Source: an uncultured Bacteroidales bacterium
GTDB taxonomy: Bacteria > Bacteroidota > Bacteroidia > Bacteroidales > FEN-979
DNA length: 64,000 nucleotides
Direction of reading: 5' to 3'
Assembly: GCA_903945175.1 (NCBI GenBank)
Contig: CAJAUM010000121.1
Location: forward strand, 96,282-160,281
This document shows, piece after piece, positions 9,021 to 19,488 of the stretch. Made by a program: the position numbers and the translations under genes. The notes under the pieces were generated by a model. The model ran no database searches. It was not told the DNA's origin and saw only the letters and a program-made list of their open reading frames with translations. Each line of letters opens with the position of its first letter. Position 1 is the first letter of the stretch.

Positions 9021-9440
9021 ATGGAGGATACAAATTTGAACACAAACGCAGCAAAAGCACCCAAAGGATCCTTGAAAATTCTGGTCGCGGAGGACAATAC
9101 GATAAATCTCAGGTTGATCACTGCAGCCCTATTGCGCGCCGGCCATCAGGTCGATGCCGCAGAGGATGGCGAAAAAGCCGTTATGCTGTTCACAAAAAAT
9201 TCCTATGATGCAATTTTAATGGATATCATGATGCCAGTCATGGATGGCATAGCAGCGACACGTGAAATCCGTAAAATCGAAGCGGAACGTAACACCGGAA
9301 ACAATGGCCGGATTAAGATCATTGCAATTACCGCCAATGCTTTTGATGATGACCGAACCAAGTTTTTTGAAGCCGGGATGGATTTTTATATGAATAAACC
9401 CTTGGAAATTGATGAGTTGCACAGACTTCTGAATATTTAA
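9021..9440 (+). CDS. stand-alone response regulator receiver protein
   Basis: A 139-residue single REC domain with no output domain. The acidic pocket is in LVAEDNTINLRL, the phosphoacceptor is Asp68 in ILMDIMMPVMDG, the switch Thr is in IAITANAF, and the Lys is in FYMNKPLE. The first 18 residues are a short Asn/Ala/Lys-rich extension. It starts 27 bases after mutA and ends 3 bases before the hybrid kinase gene, so it is very probably the soluble partner of that kinase in a phosphorelay. Without an output domain it may act by protein contacts or as a phosphate shuttle or sink. Confidence 0.93.
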   Translation: MEDTNLNTNAAKAPKGSLKILVAEDNTINLRLITAALLRAGHQVDAAEDGEKAVMLFTKNSYDAILMDIMMPVMDGIAATREIRKIEAERNTGNNGRIKIIAITANAFDDDRTKFFEAGMDFYMNKPLEIDELHRLLNI

Positions 9441-9443
9441 TTC

Positions 9444-11810
9444 ATGGGAAATACCAAGAAACCATCATCGCTACGCCCATTCTTGACGCCCATAATTATC
9501 TATCTGGTCGGGGTGGTTATTTATTCATTGGTGGTAAGTTACATTGACCGGCAAGAGATCATCAATAACATTGATGCAAGACTTTTGTATGTTGCCAAAA
9601 ACATCAAATATGTTTTACCGCACGATTTTCATGACCGTGCTGTCAATCAGGGTGCAATCAGCGATTCGGAGAATGCACAGAATACTGCAGTATTGACAAA
9701 GTTTGCAAAAATTTCTAATTTATCATACCTGTATACTGCGGTAGTCCATGATGGAAAGGTGTATTTCACCTCATCCAGCGCCAGCGAGCAGGAGATTCTG
9801 AAAAAGGAGCTCCCGGTATATTGGCAAGATTATCCTGAGGCTACAGCAGAATTTAAAGCAGCAATCCACTCGACCAAACCAACCTTTGAATCATCCGACG
9901 ACCGTTGGGGTTCCTTCAGAAGCGTCATCATCTGTGAAATATCACCCGGAGGGGAGAAATATTTGATTGGAGCGGACATGAATACAACCTTTGTGCAACA
10001 CGAAATATTCATTGGGATCATGTTTATTTTAATCGGGGCTTTTGTCTTCCTGATTCTCCTGATTCCGTTTTTTTTCGTGCTAAAGGGTTTTTTTAAAAGC
10101 CATACGTTTCACCTCGAAAAGGAAATTCTGGATCGCAAGCAGTTGGAAGCAAAACTGGAGCAATACAAGATACACCTTGAAGAGATTGTTCGCAGACGAA
10201 CAGAACAGCTCAACAAGGAAATCGCCGACCGCCATTTGATTGAAATTGAGTTGGAAAAGGCAAAGGAGGTAGCCATCCGTGAAAGCAGGGCCAAGTCCAT
10301 TTTTCTGGCCAACATGAGCCATGAAATCAGAACCCCGATGAATGGGGTAATCGGAATGGCCAATATTCTCAAAGATACTGAACTGAACGATCAGCAGCGC
10401 GAGTACCTTGATATTATCGAAATCTCAGGGAATAATCTGTTGGCCATCATCAATGATATTCTTGATTTTTCAAAAATTGAAGCCGGGCAGATCGACCTTG
10501 AGAATATCCCGTTCAATCTGATGCAACAAGTTGAAGAGGTGATCAAGATCCAGCATGTGAGAGCACAGGGAAAAGGGCTTAAACTTTTTTCAATGATCTC
10601 TCCCGAGCTCCCCGAGCAGGTTAAGGGTGACCCGGTCCGTTTTAAGCAGATTATTTCAAACCTCACCTCCAATGCCATCAAATTCACACCGGAAGGCAGC
10701 ATAACCATCTCGCTGGAGCCGGTTTCTCAGAAATCAGAAAAACTCATGATTCGTTGTAATGTCAAGGATACTGGAATCGGGATCTCAGAAGCTGGCCGGG
10801 AAAAATTGTTCAAGGAGTTTTCACAAACAGATGCGTATACAGCCCGCAAATATGGCGGAACAGGATTGGGACTAAAAATTTCAAAAGATCTTTCATCCCT
10901 TATGGGGGGAGAGATTGGCGTTGAAAGCGAAGAGGGGAAAGGATCCACTTTTTGGTTTACCGTTGAATTCGGCAAGGTTGATAAGTCGGATATTGAACTG
11001 ATGAATGAAACGGCGAAGAATAATTCAGCAAAATCACTGTCCATCTTGATGGTTGAAGATAATTACATCAGCCAGAAAGTTGCGAAATCAGCCCTGTTAC
11101 GTGAAGGTTATCGGGATATTGAAATAGCTGAAAACGGAAAGATTGCCGTGAAAATGTTCAGTGAAAAAAACTACCACATCGTGTTGATGGATATTCGGAT
11201 GCCGGTGATGGATGGCCTTGAAGCCACAGAAAAATTCCGGGAAATTGAGCAGAATGATCTGACCCGGACCCCCACTACCATTGTTGCATTTACAGCGTAT
11301 GCCATTGAGGGGGATCGTGAACGCTTCATTTCAGCAGGTATGGATGATTATATAGCCAAACCATTTCAACCGGAAGAGTTGATACGTGTCATTGAAAAGT
11401 ATGCCCTTAGGCACCGTTTCCGTACCCAGCGCCGCCTGAAAATTCTACTGGCCGAAGATAACAAGATAAACCAGAAGGTCGCCTCGAAAACGCTTGAATC
11501 ATTTGGACATCAGGTTGATGTGGTTGAAAACGGTCTTGAAGCGGTAGATAAAGTCAAACAGAATCAGTATGATTTGATCATGATGGATCTGGAAATGCCA
11601 GAAATGGATGGAATTGAGGCGACACGCGTGATCCGGAAACTGGAATCAGAAAATTTGCGTGAGGGCCCCAACCGGAAGCACATAAAAATTGTTGCACTTA
11701 CCGCGCATTCCACGACAGAGGACAAAGTAAGGTGCCAGGAGGCGGGAATGGACGATTACATAAGCAAGCCATTCCGGCAAAGTGAAATAGCCAGGGCCTT
11801 GCAAATTTAA
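9444..11810 (+). CDS. hybrid sensor histidine kinase with two C-terminal receiver domains
   Basis: A 788-residue membrane hybrid kinase. Domain order is TM1 (about 11-31), a periplasmic sensor region of about 160 residues, TM2 (about 190-215), a charged coiled coil, HisKA with phosphoacceptor His293 ([12 protein letters not shown]), HATPase with N box (NLTSNAIKF), G1 (DTGIGI) and G2 (GGTGLGLKI), REC1 with Asp583 ([11 protein letters not shown]) and REC2 with Asp715 ([11 protein letters not shown]). There is no HPt domain and no DNA-binding domain, unlike the hybrid two-component systems common in Bacteroides. The sensor region matches no domain I recognise. It lies between receiver and barrel genes inside the methylmalonyl-CoA mutase cluster. 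Confidence 0.95.
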   Translation: MGNTKKPSSLRPFLTPIIIYLVGVVIYSLVVSYIDRQEIINNIDARLLYVAKNIKYVLPHDFHDRAVNQGAISDSENAQNTAVLTKFAKISNLSYLYTAVVHDGKVYFTSSSASEQEILKKELPVYWQDYPEATAEFKAAIHSTKPTFESSDDRWGSFRSVIICEISPGGEKYLIGADMNTTFVQHEIFIGIMFILIGAFVFLILLIPFFFVLKGFFKSHTFHLEKEILDRKQLEAKLEQYKIHLEEIVRRRTEQLNKEIADRHLIEIELEKAKEVAIRESRAKSIFLANMSHEIRTPMNGVIGMANILKDTELNDQQREYLDIIEISGNNLLAIINDILDFSKIEAGQIDLENIPFNLMQQVEEVIKIQHVRAQGKGLKLFSMISPELPEQVKGDPVRFKQIISNLTSNAIKFTPEGSITISLEPVSQKSEKLMIRCNVKDTGIGISEAGREKLFKEFSQTDAYTARKYGGTGLGLKISKDLSSLMGGEIGVESEEGKGSTFWFTVEFGKVDKSDIELMNETAKNNSAKSLSILMVEDNYISQKVAKSALLREGYRDIEIAENGKIAVKMFSEKNYHIVLMDIRMPVMDGLEATEKFREIEQNDLTRTPTTIVAFTAYAIEGDRERFISAGMDDYIAKPFQPEELIRVIEKYALRHRFRTQRRLKILLAEDNKINQKVASKTLESFGHQVDVVENGLEAVDKVKQNQYDLIMMDLEMPEMDGIEATRVIRKLESENLREGPNRKHIKIVALTAHSTTEDKVRCQEAGMDDYISKPFRQSEIARALQI

Positions 11811-11819
11811 TGTTACTCC

Positions 11820-12647
11820 ATGACAAAGGGTTATTTAGCATTCATATATTTCTTGCTAGCCGGGCTTATCAGTCCACTTCTTGCACAGGATGTAAAGGTT
11901 CGTTCTGATATCGAGGTAGAAAAGGAATCTGACGATGTCGTATTGGAATTCGGAGCCGATATTTTCAGCCGCTATATATGGAGGGGAAATGATTTCGGAA
12001 ATTCACCTGCCATTCAGCCAAACATTTGCTTTTCCTGGAAAGGATTAAAAATAGGTTCGTGGGGATCGTATGCCTTTTCAAAACACAGCATTGAATTCAA
12101 TGATTCGACCATTGTTGATGCAGGAAATTATGCAGAAGTTGATTTTTATATTTCCTATACATACAAGTGGTTTACCCTGATGGTGTTTGACTATTTTACC
12201 ATGAACGGGCTGAATGCCAATCAGGGGAACAGGTATTTTGATTACCGCAATGAAACCACCGGACATACCTTTGAGGGCTGTCTGTCATTTGATGGTCCAG
12301 AAAAGTTTCCATTGCAAGTCATGGTCAGTACCCTCTTTTACGGATATGATAAGGATCAGGATTCATCGGGGGTTTATGGACTTGGTGAAAAGAATAATTT
12401 TTCAACCTATATTGAACTGGGCTATAGGATTCAATTCAAGAAAATAGATCTCGAGCTTCGGCCATTTATCGGGGGAATTCCATTTGGGAGCGCCTGGTAC
12501 GGGCCAAAGGCAGGGATTGTTAATCTTGGTCTGACAGCAAAGAAATCAATTCCGATAACGCCCAAATATGCACTGCCGGTTCAGGTATCGGTTATTGCTG
12601 ACCCCATGGATCAAAACCTATATCTTGTATTTGGGATATCCATGTAA
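11820..12647 (+). CDS. outer-membrane beta-barrel protein, TorF-like
   Basis: A 275-residue exported protein with a signal peptide (cleavage likely after SPLLAQ, residues 1-22). Alternating hydrophobic and polar strands with many aromatics run through the mature part. The start IFSRYIWRGNDFGNSPAIQPNI recalls the TorF/Gcw_chp family of small putative porins, in which an RG and a PAIQ-type motif occur early; this assignment is by eye and tentative. The protein ends in a strand (LYLVFGISM), without the common terminal Phe. It starts 9 bases after the kinase gene and ends 28 bases before mutB, so it is probably co-transcribed with both. Confidence 0.7.
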   Translation: MTKGYLAFIYFLLAGLISPLLAQDVKVRSDIEVEKESDDVVLEFGADIFSRYIWRGNDFGNSPAIQPNICFSWKGLKIGSWGSYAFSKHSIEFNDSTIVDAGNYAEVDFYISYTYKWFTLMVFDYFTMNGLNANQGNRYFDYRNETTGHTFEGCLSFDGPEKFPLQVMVSTLFYGYDKDQDSSGVYGLGEKNNFSTYIELGYRIQFKKIDLELRPFIGGIPFGSAWYGPKAGIVNLGLTAKKSIPITPKYALPVQVSVIADPMDQNLYLVFGISM

Positions 12648-12675
12648 AACTTCCACCAAAACTATGTAACGAACG

Positions 12676-14826
12676 ATGAGACCAGATTTTAAAAATGTTG
12701 AATTAACGCAATCCCCGGAAGGGCAAACCTTTTCCGAATGGGAGAGAGAGGCCGGGATTCAAAAGAATTGGAAAACGCCGGAACAGATCCCGGTGAAACC
12801 GGTTTACGGAGACAGTGATTTACGCGAGATGGAACATCTCAACTATGCTGCCGGACTGCCGCCATTTCTTCGCGGGCCATATTCCACCATGTATGTAATG
12901 AGCCCCTGGACCATACGCCAGTATGCCGGGTTTTCGACTGCTGAAGAATCCAATGCCTTCTATCGCCGAAACCTGAAAGCAGGGCAGAAAGGTTTGTCTG
13001 TTGCATTTGATCTCGCCACCCACCGAGGGTATGACTCTGACCATGAACGTGTGGTAGGTGATGTTGGCAAAGCGGGCGTGGCCATTGATTCCATACTTGA
13101 CATGAAGATCCTGTTTGATCAGATTCCAATGGACATCATGTCGGTTTCCATGACCATGAATGGGGCTGTATTGCCCATACTCGCCTTTTATATTGTTGCG
13201 GCGGAGGAGCAGGGGGTGCCCATGGCCAAGCTCACAGGAACCATTCAAAATGACATCCTGAAGGAGTTTATGGTGCGTAATACCTATATATATCCTCCAA
13301 GTCCCTCCATGAAGATTATTGCGGATATCTTTGGGTTTACTTCGAAGAACATGCCGAAATTCAACTCAATTTCTATCAGTGGATATCATATGCAGGAGGC
13401 GGGTGCCACTGCAGATATCGAACTGGCCTATACCCTTGCTGACGGACTTGAATATCTGCGTGCCGGTATCAATGCCGGGATGGATATCGATACGTTTGCA
13501 CCCCGGTTATCATTCTTTTGGGGCGCCGGGATGAATCATTTTATGGAGATCGCCAAGATGCGCGCCGCACGGTTGTTATGGGCAAAGATCGTGAAGCAAT
13601 TCAACCCGAAGAACCCGAAATCAATGGCGCTGAGAACCCACACGCAGACTTCAGGCTGGAGCCTTACCGAACAGGATCCATTCAACAATGTTACCCGCAC
13701 CTGTGTGGAAGCGCTGGCAGCAGCCCTGGGTCACACACAGTCGTTGCACACCAATGCGCTGGATGAGGCCATCGCGCTGCCCACTGATTTTTCTGCACGA
13801 ATTGCCCGCAACACACAAATATACCTGCAGGAGGAGACACAAATTTGCAGGTCGGTCGACCCCTGGGCCGGATCATATTATGTTGAAATGCTGACCCATG
13901 AAATCGCGCATAAGGCCTGGGCACTGATCGAAGAGGTTGAGCTTCTGGGCGGCATGGCAAAGGCCATTGAAACAGGAATTCCCAAAATGCGCATTGAGGA
14001 GGCTTCGGCCCGGAAGCAGGCAAGGATCGACTCAGGCAAGGATAAAATTGTGGGTGTTAATCTGAATAGACTTGAAAAAGAGGATCCGATCGAAATTCTT
14101 AATGTGGATAATGCCGCCGTTCGCGAATCGCAGGTGCTGAGGTTACAGCATTTAAAAGCCAATCGCGACAATGCATCGGTTCAGGCCGCATTGGAGGCCC
14201 TGACATCATCGGCAGCGTCAGGTGAAGGCAATTTACTGGCCCTGGCCATTGATGCTGCCCGAAAAAGAGCCTCGCTCGGTGAAATTTCATTCGCACTTGA
14301 AAAAATTTACGGGAGGTACAAAGCTGTGATACGAAGCATCTCAGGAATTTATTCCTCGGAATCAAAGGACAATAAAGTTTTTGCCAGGGCACGTGAACTG
14401 GCCGACAATTTTGCTGACATGGAGGGCCGCCGGCCACGCATCATGATTGCCAAAATGGGGCAGGATGGCCATGACCGCGGCGCCAAAGTGGTTGCTACAG
14501 GGTATGCCGACATTGGATTTGATGTCGATATCGGGCCATTGTTTCAAACTCCCGCAGAATCTGCCAAGCAGGCAGTTGAAAATGATGTTCATATTCTAGG
14601 CGTATCGAGCCTGGCTGCTGGCCATAAGACGCTGGTTCCCCAGGTGATTGAAGAGCTGAAAAAATTAGGACGCGAAGATATCATGGTTATCGTGGGGGGG
14701 GTGATCCCAACACAGGATTATGAATTTCTTTACAAGGCAGGTGCTGCTGCCATTTTTGGGCCCGGCACTGTGATTCCCGAAGCGGGCATCAAACTGCTTG
14801 AAATCCTGATCGAAAGCCGGAAATAG
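12676..14826 (+). CDS. mutB: methylmalonyl-CoA mutase large (alpha) subunit
   Basis: Catalytic, B12-binding subunit (716 residues). The N-terminal TIM barrel contains substrate-site stretches such as [11 protein letters not shown] and the TRTHTQ-like segment [13 protein letters not shown]. The C-terminal cobalamin domain carries the DGHDRGAKV motif with cobalt ligand His599, the SLAAGHKTL region and VIVGGVIP. Length is normal. It starts with ATG 28 bases after the barrel gene and is followed after 3 bases by an M16 peptidase gene. In many Bacteroidota mutA and mutB are adjacent; here three genes separate them. Confidence 0.98.
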   Translation: MRPDFKNVELTQSPEGQTFSEWEREAGIQKNWKTPEQIPVKPVYGDSDLREMEHLNYAAGLPPFLRGPYSTMYVMSPWTIRQYAGFSTAEESNAFYRRNLKAGQKGLSVAFDLATHRGYDSDHERVVGDVGKAGVAIDSILDMKILFDQIPMDIMSVSMTMNGAVLPILAFYIVAAEEQGVPMAKLTGTIQNDILKEFMVRNTYIYPPSPSMKIIADIFGFTSKNMPKFNSISISGYHMQEAGATADIELAYTLADGLEYLRAGINAGMDIDTFAPRLSFFWGAGMNHFMEIAKMRAARLLWAKIVKQFNPKNPKSMALRTHTQTSGWSLTEQDPFNNVTRTCVEALAAALGHTQSLHTNALDEAIALPTDFSARIARNTQIYLQEETQICRSVDPWAGSYYVEMLTHEIAHKAWALIEEVELLGGMAKAIETGIPKMRIEEASARKQARIDSGKDKIVGVNLNRLEKEDPIEILNVDNAAVRESQVLRLQHLKANRDNASVQAALEALTSSAASGEGNLLALAIDAARKRASLGEISFALEKIYGRYKAVIRSISGIYSSESKDNKVFARARELADNFADMEGRRPRIMIAKMGQDGHDRGAKVVATGYADIGFDVDIGPLFQTPAESAKQAVENDVHILGVSSLAAGHKTLVPQVIEELKKLGREDIMVIVGGVIPTQDYEFLYKAGAAAIFGPGTVIPEAGIKLLEILIESRK

Positions 14827-14829
14827 TTC

Positions 14830-16062
14830 ATGGAACTGCAAACTTTTACGCTGCCCAACGGTATCCGCCTGGTGCATTCCCCCATCCCTGATCCGGTTGC
14901 GCATTGCGGGATGTTTATTCATGCCGGTTCGCGCGATGAAACCGATGCCGAACATGGAATGGCCCATTTTATTGAACATACCATTTTCAAAGGTACGGTC
15001 AAACGCAATGTTTTTCAGGTTCTGAACCGCCTCGAAAATGTCGGGGCAGATCTGAACGCATACACAGCCAAGGAGGAGACCTGTATTTATGCCTCCTTTC
15101 TCAGCGAATATTACGACCGTACCCTCGAATTGTTTCAGGATATTTTTTTCCATTCGATCTTTCCTGAAAAAGAATTGGAACGGGAAAAGCAGGTCGTGAT
15201 GGACGAGATCACATCGTACCAGGATACCCCGGCTGAACAGATATTCGATGATTTTGAGGATCATGTTTTTGCTGGACACCCGCTTGGGAAAAACATTCTG
15301 GGTTCGGCCAAGAGTTTGAAAAAGTTTAAACGGCAGAACATTCTGGACTTTATTCACCATAATTACCGGCTCGATGAAGTGGTGATTGTTTCGGTTGGCA
15401 ACATTGAGTTTAAAAAGCTGTTAAAAATTGTCAATAAATATTTCAGTGATCATCCCGGTCGTGGAACAAGTCAGCCCAGAATTCCATTTCAGGATTACCA
15501 CCCTTTTACGAAGATCCAAAAGAAAAAGACATTTCAGGTGCATTGCCTGGTGGGAGCCCCTGCCTATGCCTTCGGTCATGCACAGCGGATTTCACTGGCA
15601 CTGCTAAACAACATGCTTGGAGGGCCCATTATGAACTCGCGATTGTCCTTGGCCTTGCGCGAACGTAACGGGTTAACCTACCAAAGCGAATCAAATTATT
15701 CAGCCTATTCCGATGCCGGCATTATACATATCTATTTCGGCACCGACCCGGCCAATTATGAAAAGGCTCTGGGAATTGTGCATAAGGAGCTGAGACGGCT
15801 TCGCGAGGAGAAGCTGACCAAAGTTCAGTTGCATACAATTAAAAAGCAGCTCATCGGGCAACTGGCCATTGCGCAGGAATCAAACCTGGCAGCCATGCTG
15901 GCGATCGGGAAGAGCTACCTGCTTCAAAACAAATTTGATCCGATAGAGACCATCATTGAACATATCCAGGGAACAAAAGTGGAGGAGCTGACCGACATTG
16001 CCAATGAAATTTTTGACGAACAAAAACTGAGCATGTTGACCTTTAAAACACATCCATCATGA
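14830..16062 (+). CDS. M16 family zinc peptidase (insulinase/processing-peptidase type)
   Basis: A 410-residue metallopeptidase with the inverted zinc motif HFIEH at residues 46-50, with the downstream Glu zinc ligand expected in the region around LNAYTAKEETCIY. The second half has the inactive-domain pattern RERNGLTYQSES. No signal peptide is seen, so a cytoplasmic location is likely, as for other short bacterial M16B proteins. It follows mutB after 3 bases, and its stop overlaps the start of the O-methyltransferase gene (ATGA, 16059-16062), suggesting coupling. The physiological substrate is unknown. Confidence 0.93.
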   Translation: MELQTFTLPNGIRLVHSPIPDPVAHCGMFIHAGSRDETDAEHGMAHFIEHTIFKGTVKRNVFQVLNRLENVGADLNAYTAKEETCIYASFLSEYYDRTLELFQDIFFHSIFPEKELEREKQVVMDEITSYQDTPAEQIFDDFEDHVFAGHPLGKNILGSAKSLKKFKRQNILDFIHHNYRLDEVVIVSVGNIEFKKLLKIVNKYFSDHPGRGTSQPRIPFQDYHPFTKIQKKKTFQVHCLVGAPAYAFGHAQRISLALLNNMLGGPIMNSRLSLALRERNGLTYQSESNYSAYSDAGIIHIYFGTDPANYEKALGIVHKELRRLREEKLTKVQLHTIKKQLIGQLAIAQESNLAAMLAIGKSYLLQNKFDPIETIIEHIQGTKVEELTDIANEIFDEQKLSMLTFKTHPS

Positions 16063-16700
16063 TCGAATCACCACTTCAGGCGTATGCTGAAGCCCATACC
16101 ACGCCCGAAATTCCCATTCTGGCCAGGCTTAATCGTGAAACCAACCTTACCCAGATCCATCCGCAAATGTTATCGGGCCATTTGCAGGGAACCCTGCTGC
16201 GGATGTTTTGCCAGATGATACGACCTGAGCGAATCCTCGAAATCGGTACTTTTACTGGCTATTCAGCCATCAGTCTGGCATTGGGCCTGGGCCATGCGCC
16301 ATCCGGGATCGTTCACACCATTGAAATCAATCCTGAACAGGAACAAGGCATTCGGCAATTCATCCGGGAGGCCGGGCTTGAGGAACAAGTTATACTGCAC
16401 ATCGGGAAGGCGATTGAAATTATTCCTGCCCTAACGGAATCATGGGACCTGGTTTTTATCGATGCCGACAAGCCCAACTATCTGAATTATTACAAAATGG
16501 TTCTACCACATGTGCGCCAGGGCGGCTTCATCATGGCCGATAATGTACTTTGGGATGGGAAAGTGATTGGTGATCCTGCAAAAATGGATAAAGATACCCT
16601 CGGGATCATCGAATTCAATGATTTCGTGCACCAGGACGACCATGTCGAAAATGCAGTATTGCCTTTCAGGGATGGGTTGATGATTATCCGGAAGAAATAA
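16059..16700 (+). CDS. class I SAM-dependent O-methyltransferase
   Basis: A 213-residue protein of the COMT/CCoAOMT-like family. SAM motif I is ILEIGTFTGYSAISLALG, the acidic strand is VHTIEINPEQ, metal-site residues appear in LVFIDADKPNYLNYY, and GGFIMADNVLWDGKV follows. These proteins methylate catechol-type hydroxyls in a divalent-metal-dependent way; the natural substrate of the Bacteroidota members is unknown. It starts within the stop of the M16 gene. It converges with purE, with 17 bases between the genes and no clear terminator there. Confidence 0.92.
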   Translation: MIESPLQAYAEAHTTPEIPILARLNRETNLTQIHPQMLSGHLQGTLLRMFCQMIRPERILEIGTFTGYSAISLALGLGHAPSGIVHTIEINPEQEQGIRQFIREAGLEEQVILHIGKAIEIIPALTESWDLVFIDADKPNYLNYYKMVLPHVRQGGFIMADNVLWDGKVIGDPAKMDKDTLGIIEFNDFVHQDDHVENAVLPFRDGLMIIRKK

Positions 16701-16717
16701 TCACGCACCTTGTAAGC

Positions 16718-17224
16718 CTATTCCACCCTGTACTTGAATTTCACCAGGGCCAGTTCTTCATTGGCTTTGATGATTTTCTTTTTCAGATCCTCTTTAAACG
16801 CAACCATCTTCAAATGCAACTTCTGGTCGCCTACTGCCAGAATTTCAGCAGCCAGAATCGCAGCGTTCTGAGCACCATTTATGCCCACTGTGGCGACAGG
16901 AATTCCCGGGGGCATCTGAACAATGGATAACAAAGCATCCAATCCATCAAGGGAGCTTTTGATCGGGACCCCAATCACGGGCAAGGTAGTCATGGCCGCA
17001 ATAACGCCCGGAAGATGTGCCGCCATCCCTGCAGCGGCAATGATTACACGAACCCCCCGCCGGTAGGCATTTTTTGCAAACTCCTCAACTTTTTCAGGAG
17101 TCCGGTGAGCCGAGAGGGCATTCATTTCAAAAGGGATGTGCATTTCATCCAGAAATTTAGCTGCCGCTTCCATGACCGGCAGATCGGAAGTGCTGCCCAT
17201 GATAATGCTTACTTTGGGATCCAT
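16718..17224 (-). CDS. purE: 5-(carboxyamino)imidazole ribonucleotide mutase
   Basis: Converts N5-CAIR to CAIR in purine biosynthesis. The 168-residue protein shows the class I PurE signature MGSTSDLPVMEAAAKFL, the SAHRTPEKV motif carrying the catalytic His, and IAAAGMAAHLPGVIAAMT. Length is normal. It is divergent from hpt; the 79 bases between them carry one TAnnTTTG box in each direction. purK is not seen in the window. Confidence 0.97.
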   Translation of the reverse strand: MDPKVSIIMGSTSDLPVMEAAAKFLDEMHIPFEMNALSAHRTPEKVEEFAKNAYRRGVRVIIAAAGMAAHLPGVIAAMTTLPVIGVPIKSSLDGLDALLSIVQMPPGIPVATVGINGAQNAAILAAEILAVGDQKLHLKMVAFKEDLKKKIIKANEELALVKFKYRVE

Positions 17225-17250
17225 AGGATGTTAGAATTCATGTTATGTGA

Positions 17251-17258
17251 CAAAAGTA
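17251..17258 (-). promoter_or_regulatory. candidate -7 promoter box for purE
   Basis: On the minus strand the bases read TACTTTTG, an exact match to TAnnTTTG, the Bacteroidota primary sigma factor -7 element. It lies 27 bases before the purE start. A -33 TTTG at the usual 19-21 base spacing is not clear, so this is a half-supported call. Confidence 0.4.
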
Positions 17259-17271
17259 GCGATATTTTCAC

Positions 17272-17279
17272 TATTTTTG
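17272..17279 (+). promoter_or_regulatory. candidate -7 promoter box for hpt
   Basis: TATTTTTG matches TAnnTTTG and ends 24 bases before the hpt ATG. It sits beside the oppositely oriented purE box, giving a compact divergent promoter between two purine genes. No convincing -33 element is present. Confidence 0.42.
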
Positions 17280-17303
17280 CATACAACAAACAATTGATTG
17301 GTT

Positions 17304-17840
17304 ATGACAAAGATAAAGGTAAGAGAGTTGGTTTTCGAGAAGTTTATAACCAGTGAAGAGATTGATGCTGCAGTTACGAAGGTGGCTGATAGAATTAACC
17401 GTGATTATGTGGGAAAGAATCCTTTGCTGTTGGCGATCCTAAACGGTGCATTTATCTTTGCTTCCGATCTCATGCGCAAAATCACCATTCCGTGCGAAAT
17501 CTCTTTTGTCAAATATGCCTCCTATTCAGGCACCCTGACCACTTCGAAGGTAAAGGAACTGATCGGGGTGAATGAAGATATTGAGGGCCGGCATATTATT
17601 GTTGTTGAGGATATTGTGGATACTGGCATTACGATGGATAAGCTGCTGACTGATATCCATGGGAAAAATCCACTGGATGTAAAGGTCGCCTGCTTTTGTT
17701 TCAAAGCGGAAGCTTTTCAGAAGAAGTTCAAGATTGATTACCTTGGATTGGTCATTCCCAATGATTTTATTGTGGGTTATGGTCTTGATTATGATGGGTA
17801 TGGACGAAATTTTCCGGAAATTTACAAATTGGTGAAATAA
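17304..17840 (+). CDS. hpt: hypoxanthine phosphoribosyltransferase
   Basis: Purine salvage enzyme that joins hypoxanthine or guanine to PRPP. The 178-residue protein has the PRPP-binding signature IIVVEDIVDTGITMDKLL, the early LLAILNGAFIFASDL motif, and the C-terminal IVGYGLDYDGYGRNFPEIY. The frame is open to a TTG at 17298, but ATG 17304 is the better start. adk follows after about 23 bases, making an hpt-adk pair common in Bacteroidota. Confidence 0.97.
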   Translation: MTKIKVRELVFEKFITSEEIDAAVTKVADRINRDYVGKNPLLLAILNGAFIFASDLMRKITIPCEISFVKYASYSGTLTTSKVKELIGVNEDIEGRHIIVVEDIVDTGITMDKLLTDIHGKNPLDVKVACFCFKAEAFQKKFKIDYLGLVIPNDFIVGYGLDYDGYGRNFPEIYKLVK

Positions 17841-17863
17841 TTATTTATCGATAATCTTGCTGT

Positions 17864-18430
17864 ATGTTTAATCTGATTCTCTTTGGACCTCCGGGTGCCG
17901 GTAAAGGAACGCAGGCCGTTAAAATTGCTGAAAAATTCGGTTGGAAACATGTGTCAACAGGTGATATTCTCCGGGCTGAGGTGAGCCAGGGAACCCCTTT
18001 GGGGTTGAAGGTAAAAGCTGTGATGGAAGCGGGACATCTTGTCTCTGATGCATTGCTGATTGAAATCATGGAGTCCGTTTTCGTGAATAACAGTGATGTC
18101 AAAGGATTTGTACTGGACGGTTTTCCCCGGACGCTAAAACAGGCACAGGAACTTGATCAGATGCTGTTGACGCATGGCCGGAACGTTTCGCTCGTGCTCG
18201 CACTTGAGGTGAATGAGGAGGAACTTGTTAAACGGCTGCTCAAACGTGCCCAGGATCAGGGTCGTAAAGATGACACGGAAGAGGTGGTCAAGAACCGCCT
18301 GGTTCAGTATCATCATCATACAAAACCATTGATTGATTACTACAAAACCAAAAATCTGTATAAGGAGGTTTTTGGAGAGGGGTCGATTGAACAGATATTC
18401 GATCAGCTTTGTACAGTGATTAAACCCTGA
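17864..18430 (+). CDS. adk: adenylate kinase (short-LID form)
   Basis: Interconverts ATP + AMP and 2 ADP. The 188-residue protein has P-loop FGPPGAGKGTQ near residues 6-16, STGDILRAEV, GFVLDGFPRTLKQAQ, and the LID region KRAQDQGRKDDTEE, which lacks the zinc-finger insertion of the long forms. The length fits the short-LID type usual in Bacteroidota. It lies between hpt and obgE. Its stop codon is within a 7-bp GATCTGT/ACAGATC inverted repeat (18429-18449). Confidence 0.97.
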   Translation: MFNLILFGPPGAGKGTQAVKIAEKFGWKHVSTGDILRAEVSQGTPLGLKVKAVMEAGHLVSDALLIEIMESVFVNNSDVKGFVLDGFPRTLKQAQELDQMLLTHGRNVSLVLALEVNEEELVKRLLKRAQDQGRKDDTEEVVKNRLVQYHHHTKPLIDYYKTKNLYKEVFGEGSIEQIFDQLCTVIKP

Positions 18431-18480
18431 TCTGTTTTTTACACAGATCCATATATATATAATTTCAAATCCCAATTCAA

Positions 18481-19488
18481 TTGTCTGACTCGAACTTCGT
18501 TGATTATGTAAAAATTCATTGTGCCTCCGGCAACGGAGGAGCAGGGTCACGGCATTTTATGCGTACACGCACCAATGCACACGGAGGCCCCGACGGAGGC
18601 GACGGGGGGCGTGGCGGCCATATCATTCTTAAAGGGAACAGTCAGTTCTGGACCTTGCTTCACCTGAAATTTACAAAACATCTCAAAGCAGAGCATGGAG
18701 GTGCAGGCTCTAAACAATTGATGCACGGCGCCAATGGCAAGGATGTTTTCATCGATGTTCCTCTGGGGACCTTGGCCCGTGATGCGGAAACCGGTGAATT
18801 TATATGTGAGATCACAGAGGATGGCCAAACATTTATCCTGGTGCCCGGTGGTCGCGGTGGTCTAGGCAATGATCACTTCAAGACTCCGACACGTCAGGCT
18901 CCCAAATTCGCGCAACCCGGAGAACCCGGACTGGAGTTCTGGAAGGTACTGGAATTAAAGCTTTTGGCCGATGTCGGATTGGTTGGATTTCCCAATGCCG
19001 GCAAATCGACCCTGTTGTCGGTTATATCAGCAGCCAAACCGCAGATCGCAGACTATCCATTCACCACCCTGGTGCCCAATCTGGGTATCGTGCGGTATCA
19101 TGACAATAAATCGTTTGTCATGGCCGATATTCCTGGAATCATTGAGGGCGCCCACGAAGGAAAAGGACTTGGGCTGCGTTTTTTACGTCATATTGAACGA
19201 AATTCCACCCTGCTTTTCATGGTGCCGGTTGATGCGAAGGATATCCGTAAAGAGTACCTTATTTTATTGAATGAACTTGAACAATACAATCCCGAATTGC
19301 TTGATAAAACCCGTGTCCTGGCAATTACCAAATCTGATCTCGCCGACGATGAGATTATCCGGGAGCTGAAAAAGGATTTACCAGAACTCCCGACAGTTTT
19401 TATCTCCTCACATAAACAAACCGGTCTTGAAAAACTGAAGCAAATGTTGTGGCAGGAGTTAACGCGTGACGAAACGCGTGACGCGTGA
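18481..19488 (+). CDS. obgE: GTPase Obg/CgtA
   Basis: Essential GTPase linked to 50S ribosome assembly and the stringent response. Residues 1-158 form the glycine-rich Obg fold ([22 protein letters not shown]); the G domain follows with P-loop [12 protein letters not shown], switch/G3 [17 protein letters not shown], and TKSD (G4). There is no C-terminal OCT domain. The start is a TTG at 18481: [10 protein letters not shown] matches family N-termini and no ATG is available upstream in frame. The last eight codons (TRDETRDA) and the stop are made from the GCGTGAC heptamer array, so the array has extended or replaced the natural C-terminus. Confidence 0.95.
   Translation: MSDSNFVDYVKIHCASGNGGAGSRHFMRTRTNAHGGPDGGDGGRGGHIILKGNSQFWTLLHLKFTKHLKAEHGGAGSKQLMHGANGKDVFIDVPLGTLARDAETGEFICEITEDGQTFILVPGGRGGLGNDHFKTPTRQAPKFAQPGEPGLEFWKVLELKLLADVGLVGFPNAGKSTLLSVISAAKPQIADYPFTTLVPNLGIVRYHDNKSFVMADIPGIIEGAHEGKGLGLRFLRHIERNSTLLFMVPVDAKDIRKEYLILLNELEQYNPELLDKTRVLAITKSDLADDEIIRELKKDLPELPTVFISSHKQTGLEKLKQMLWQELTRDETRDA

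Noticed and set aside
14665..15360. A 231-codon open frame on the minus strand over mutB and the M16 gene
   Set aside because: It runs antisense across two well-supported genes and shows no family motif.
18429..18449. GATCTGT/ACAGATC inverted repeat between adk and obgE as a terminator
   Set aside because: The Ts are in the loop and not after the stem. It may be a small operator or nothing.
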